Assembly: GCF_001039355.2 (NCBI RefSeq)
Contig: NW_019775526.1
Location: 277,368 to 341,367, forward strand
DNA: 64,000 nt
Source of the DNA: Lingula anatina
Lineage: Eukaryota; Brachiopoda; Lingulata; Lingulida; Lingulidae
Direction of reading: 5' to 3'
In this document: positions 48,816-64,000 of the stretch, piece by piece
Layout: every line of letters begins with the position of its first letter
Numbering within the stretch: position 1 is the stretch's first letter
The notes under the pieces: model-generated
Told to the model about the DNA's origin: nothing
What the model saw: the letters and a program-made list of their open reading frames with translations, nothing else
Databases searched by the model: none
Position numbers and translations under genes: made by a program

Positions 48816-50236
48816 GATGCACATGTGCAAACACATGCACATATACCCTAAGCATGTTTATGTGCAGAGTGTTCTTGATAACATCATTATGATGATATAT
48901 CAGGTGATGTTAAATCAGGTGATGATATCAGATTATATCACATAACATAAATAAAATAAATAAGTGAAAATAACGTGTCCTGTCTGAATGCATTAATTCT
49001 CCAGATAATAAAATAAAAATATCAAAGGAAAGTGATTCTTCATTTTTTGCCACTGTGACTAATAACAAACAGTTATACACCTACTTAAAAAGGTTTTTAA
49101 ATTGCAGTTTGAAGTGACATTCTAGTGGGAAATCATGTAAAATTTTGCTGATGTATAACAAAGAAGTGGAGAAACTAATTTTTTCATTATCCTGTCTGAA
49201 TCTAAAGGCCTAGTGAATGTTGAGGACAAATTGTCATCATTTGGGCTGGTTCAGTAATAACTTTTGCATGAAAGTGACTATACTTAAGTACTACCTGTCA
49301 GTCATATACCCCATTTATCTATGGCGTGGGTGGTCTCTGTACAGGTAAAACAGGCTTATACATGCATAATTACATGTAATAGTGTGCAAATTACAGGAGT
49401 GCATAGCACAGGTTCATTTAGCATACAATTCGTGATCAGTGATTTGTGTCCGACTCCGGACTGGGCTCAGGTGCAAATGATGTGAAGTGAGTGGTGGCTA
49501 AAGGCATTTAAACATAATGTGCCTGTCAGCTGCTTACACCTGGGCTTAACTACAGAAATAAGTTTAGGATTTAATTTACCCTGTGATATAAACATACATA
49601 ATATGGGACAAGACCAGGTTGGTGTGTGCGTGCTTGTGTATGTGTGTAAAGACAATATTCCTGGGCCAAATAGTGGAAATGTTGATTAACCTTCTTTTTA
49701 TGCTGGTATTTGCTGCACATCAAAATTGATTTTGCCCGGAGATGTAAAGGTAGTAGAATGAAAGCTTTCTTTATGCATTTAAAAGATGTGAAAAGTGATC
49801 TGTATTACATGAGTAAATAGACATTTTAAGGTTTGTTAACTTCTAGCATAGACTCTGTAGTTACAGAAAAGTTGTGTCAATACAATTTGTCATTAAACCC
49901 CCATGCATCTTGTCTATTCCCAGAGAAAAAAAAGTCAAAATCAATATCTCTGGAATAGTAATTGCTCATAATCAAACCTCACTCAGGAGCCCTTAAGATA
50001 TCTTTACAGTAGAACTTTTTCCTCCCTGATAAAGAAATGCAATTGCTTTCTCTTTTGAAAGCTTGCCACTTCAGAGGCATTTTGTGGAGTTGCTTATATT
50101 ACTTATAATATACTAAAATCACCAGTAGGATTAATATGCTGAATATATTTCTATTGATATCTAGATGTCTCTGAAGTTGGATTGATCCAATCAGTTTTGA
50201 TTGCCGTTTTTGTCATAAGCGCCACATGCAGCAACT
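46470..50236. other. gene-free region, probable TBC1D16 intron 1
   Basis: AT-rich with no recognised exon on either strand. It holds a (CA)n run at 48771-48812. If the first exon at 41417 is right, this is intronic; otherwise it is intergenic. Confidence 0.45.
48771..48812. repeat. (CA)n microsatellite
   Basis: About 21 uninterrupted CA units. A shorter (GT)n run is at about 50302-50319. Confidence 0.95.
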
Positions 50237-50559
50237 GTGGAGTTTATCTGCAGTATTGTCTGTGGACAGGGCTGTATTTGTGTGATCAATACATTATACC
50301 GTGTGTGTGTGTGTGTGTGGGAGGTGGGAACATTAAGACAGACTACACATAATCAGGCTCTGAAGCACAGCTTATTAACGTGCTTGATATTTTTTTTACA
50401 GCACGAAGAGCACTTGATCGAAGGACTCAAGCTTCAAAATGGGACTAAGATTTATGGACTAGTTGAATGAGTGGAACCTTTCAAATCTGTAACAACCCAA
50501 CCACCTGATATTGAAATATTTGATTGTTATTTTTAGCTGTGCTGGCTACCACATAGAGG

Positions 50560-64000
<13,441 letters not shown>

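Overview
The window is nuclear DNA of an invertebrate animal. Genes are split into many short exons with GT-AG introns, the DNA is AT-rich, there are many dispersed transposon relics, and every recognisable gene is a metazoan family. The exact phylum is not clear; a marine lophotrochozoan or invertebrate deuterostome fits best. Single N characters at 1380, 20873, 42465 and 46451 look like joined contig ends. Three of them sit in or beside repeats, so local order there may be an assembly artefact.

Layout. 1-12480 is repeat-dominated: short tandem repeats, then a 5.2-5.4 kb unit present twice in full (1582-6964, 6965-12194) and a third time truncated (12195-about 12480). No protein gene is supported there. 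13356-19615 (minus) is a partial Mesh/SUSD2-type cell-surface gene. Eleven exons encode half a NIDO domain, an IPT/E-set domain, AMOP, VWD and sushi; its 5' and 3' ends are not visible. 22529-29488 (plus) is cyclin F (CCNF), with 14 exons found and the first missing. 31806-41293 (minus) is a complete-looking CCDC40 of 20 coding exons, tail-to-tail with CCNF. 41294-41416 is a compact divergent promoter. TBC1D16 (plus) runs from about 50560 to beyond the window end; its last visible exon starts at 63988. Its 5.6 kb intron 58344-63987 holds a two-exon class A GPCR gene on the opposite strand (59086-60575).

I assembled the exons by eye. Reading phases agree at every junction in all four multi-exon genes, and the CCNF, CCDC40 and GPCR reading frames close at stop codons. 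The genes do not form one pathway: CCNF is a ubiquitin-ligase receptor of the cell cycle, CCDC40 builds motile cilia, TBC1D16 is a Rab GAP, the Mesh-like protein is an epithelial surface protein, and the GPCR is an orphan.

Most notable: a CCDC40/TBC1D16 head-to-head arrangement that I recall also exists in human; an antisense nested GPCR lacking the canonical DRY motif; two TTAA-flanked miniature transposon families, one with a natural empty site in the neighbouring duplicate; a 2.5 kb element with about 640-bp inverted arms; a 670-bp foldback; and an uninterrupted 60-bp palindrome in a TBC1D16 intron.
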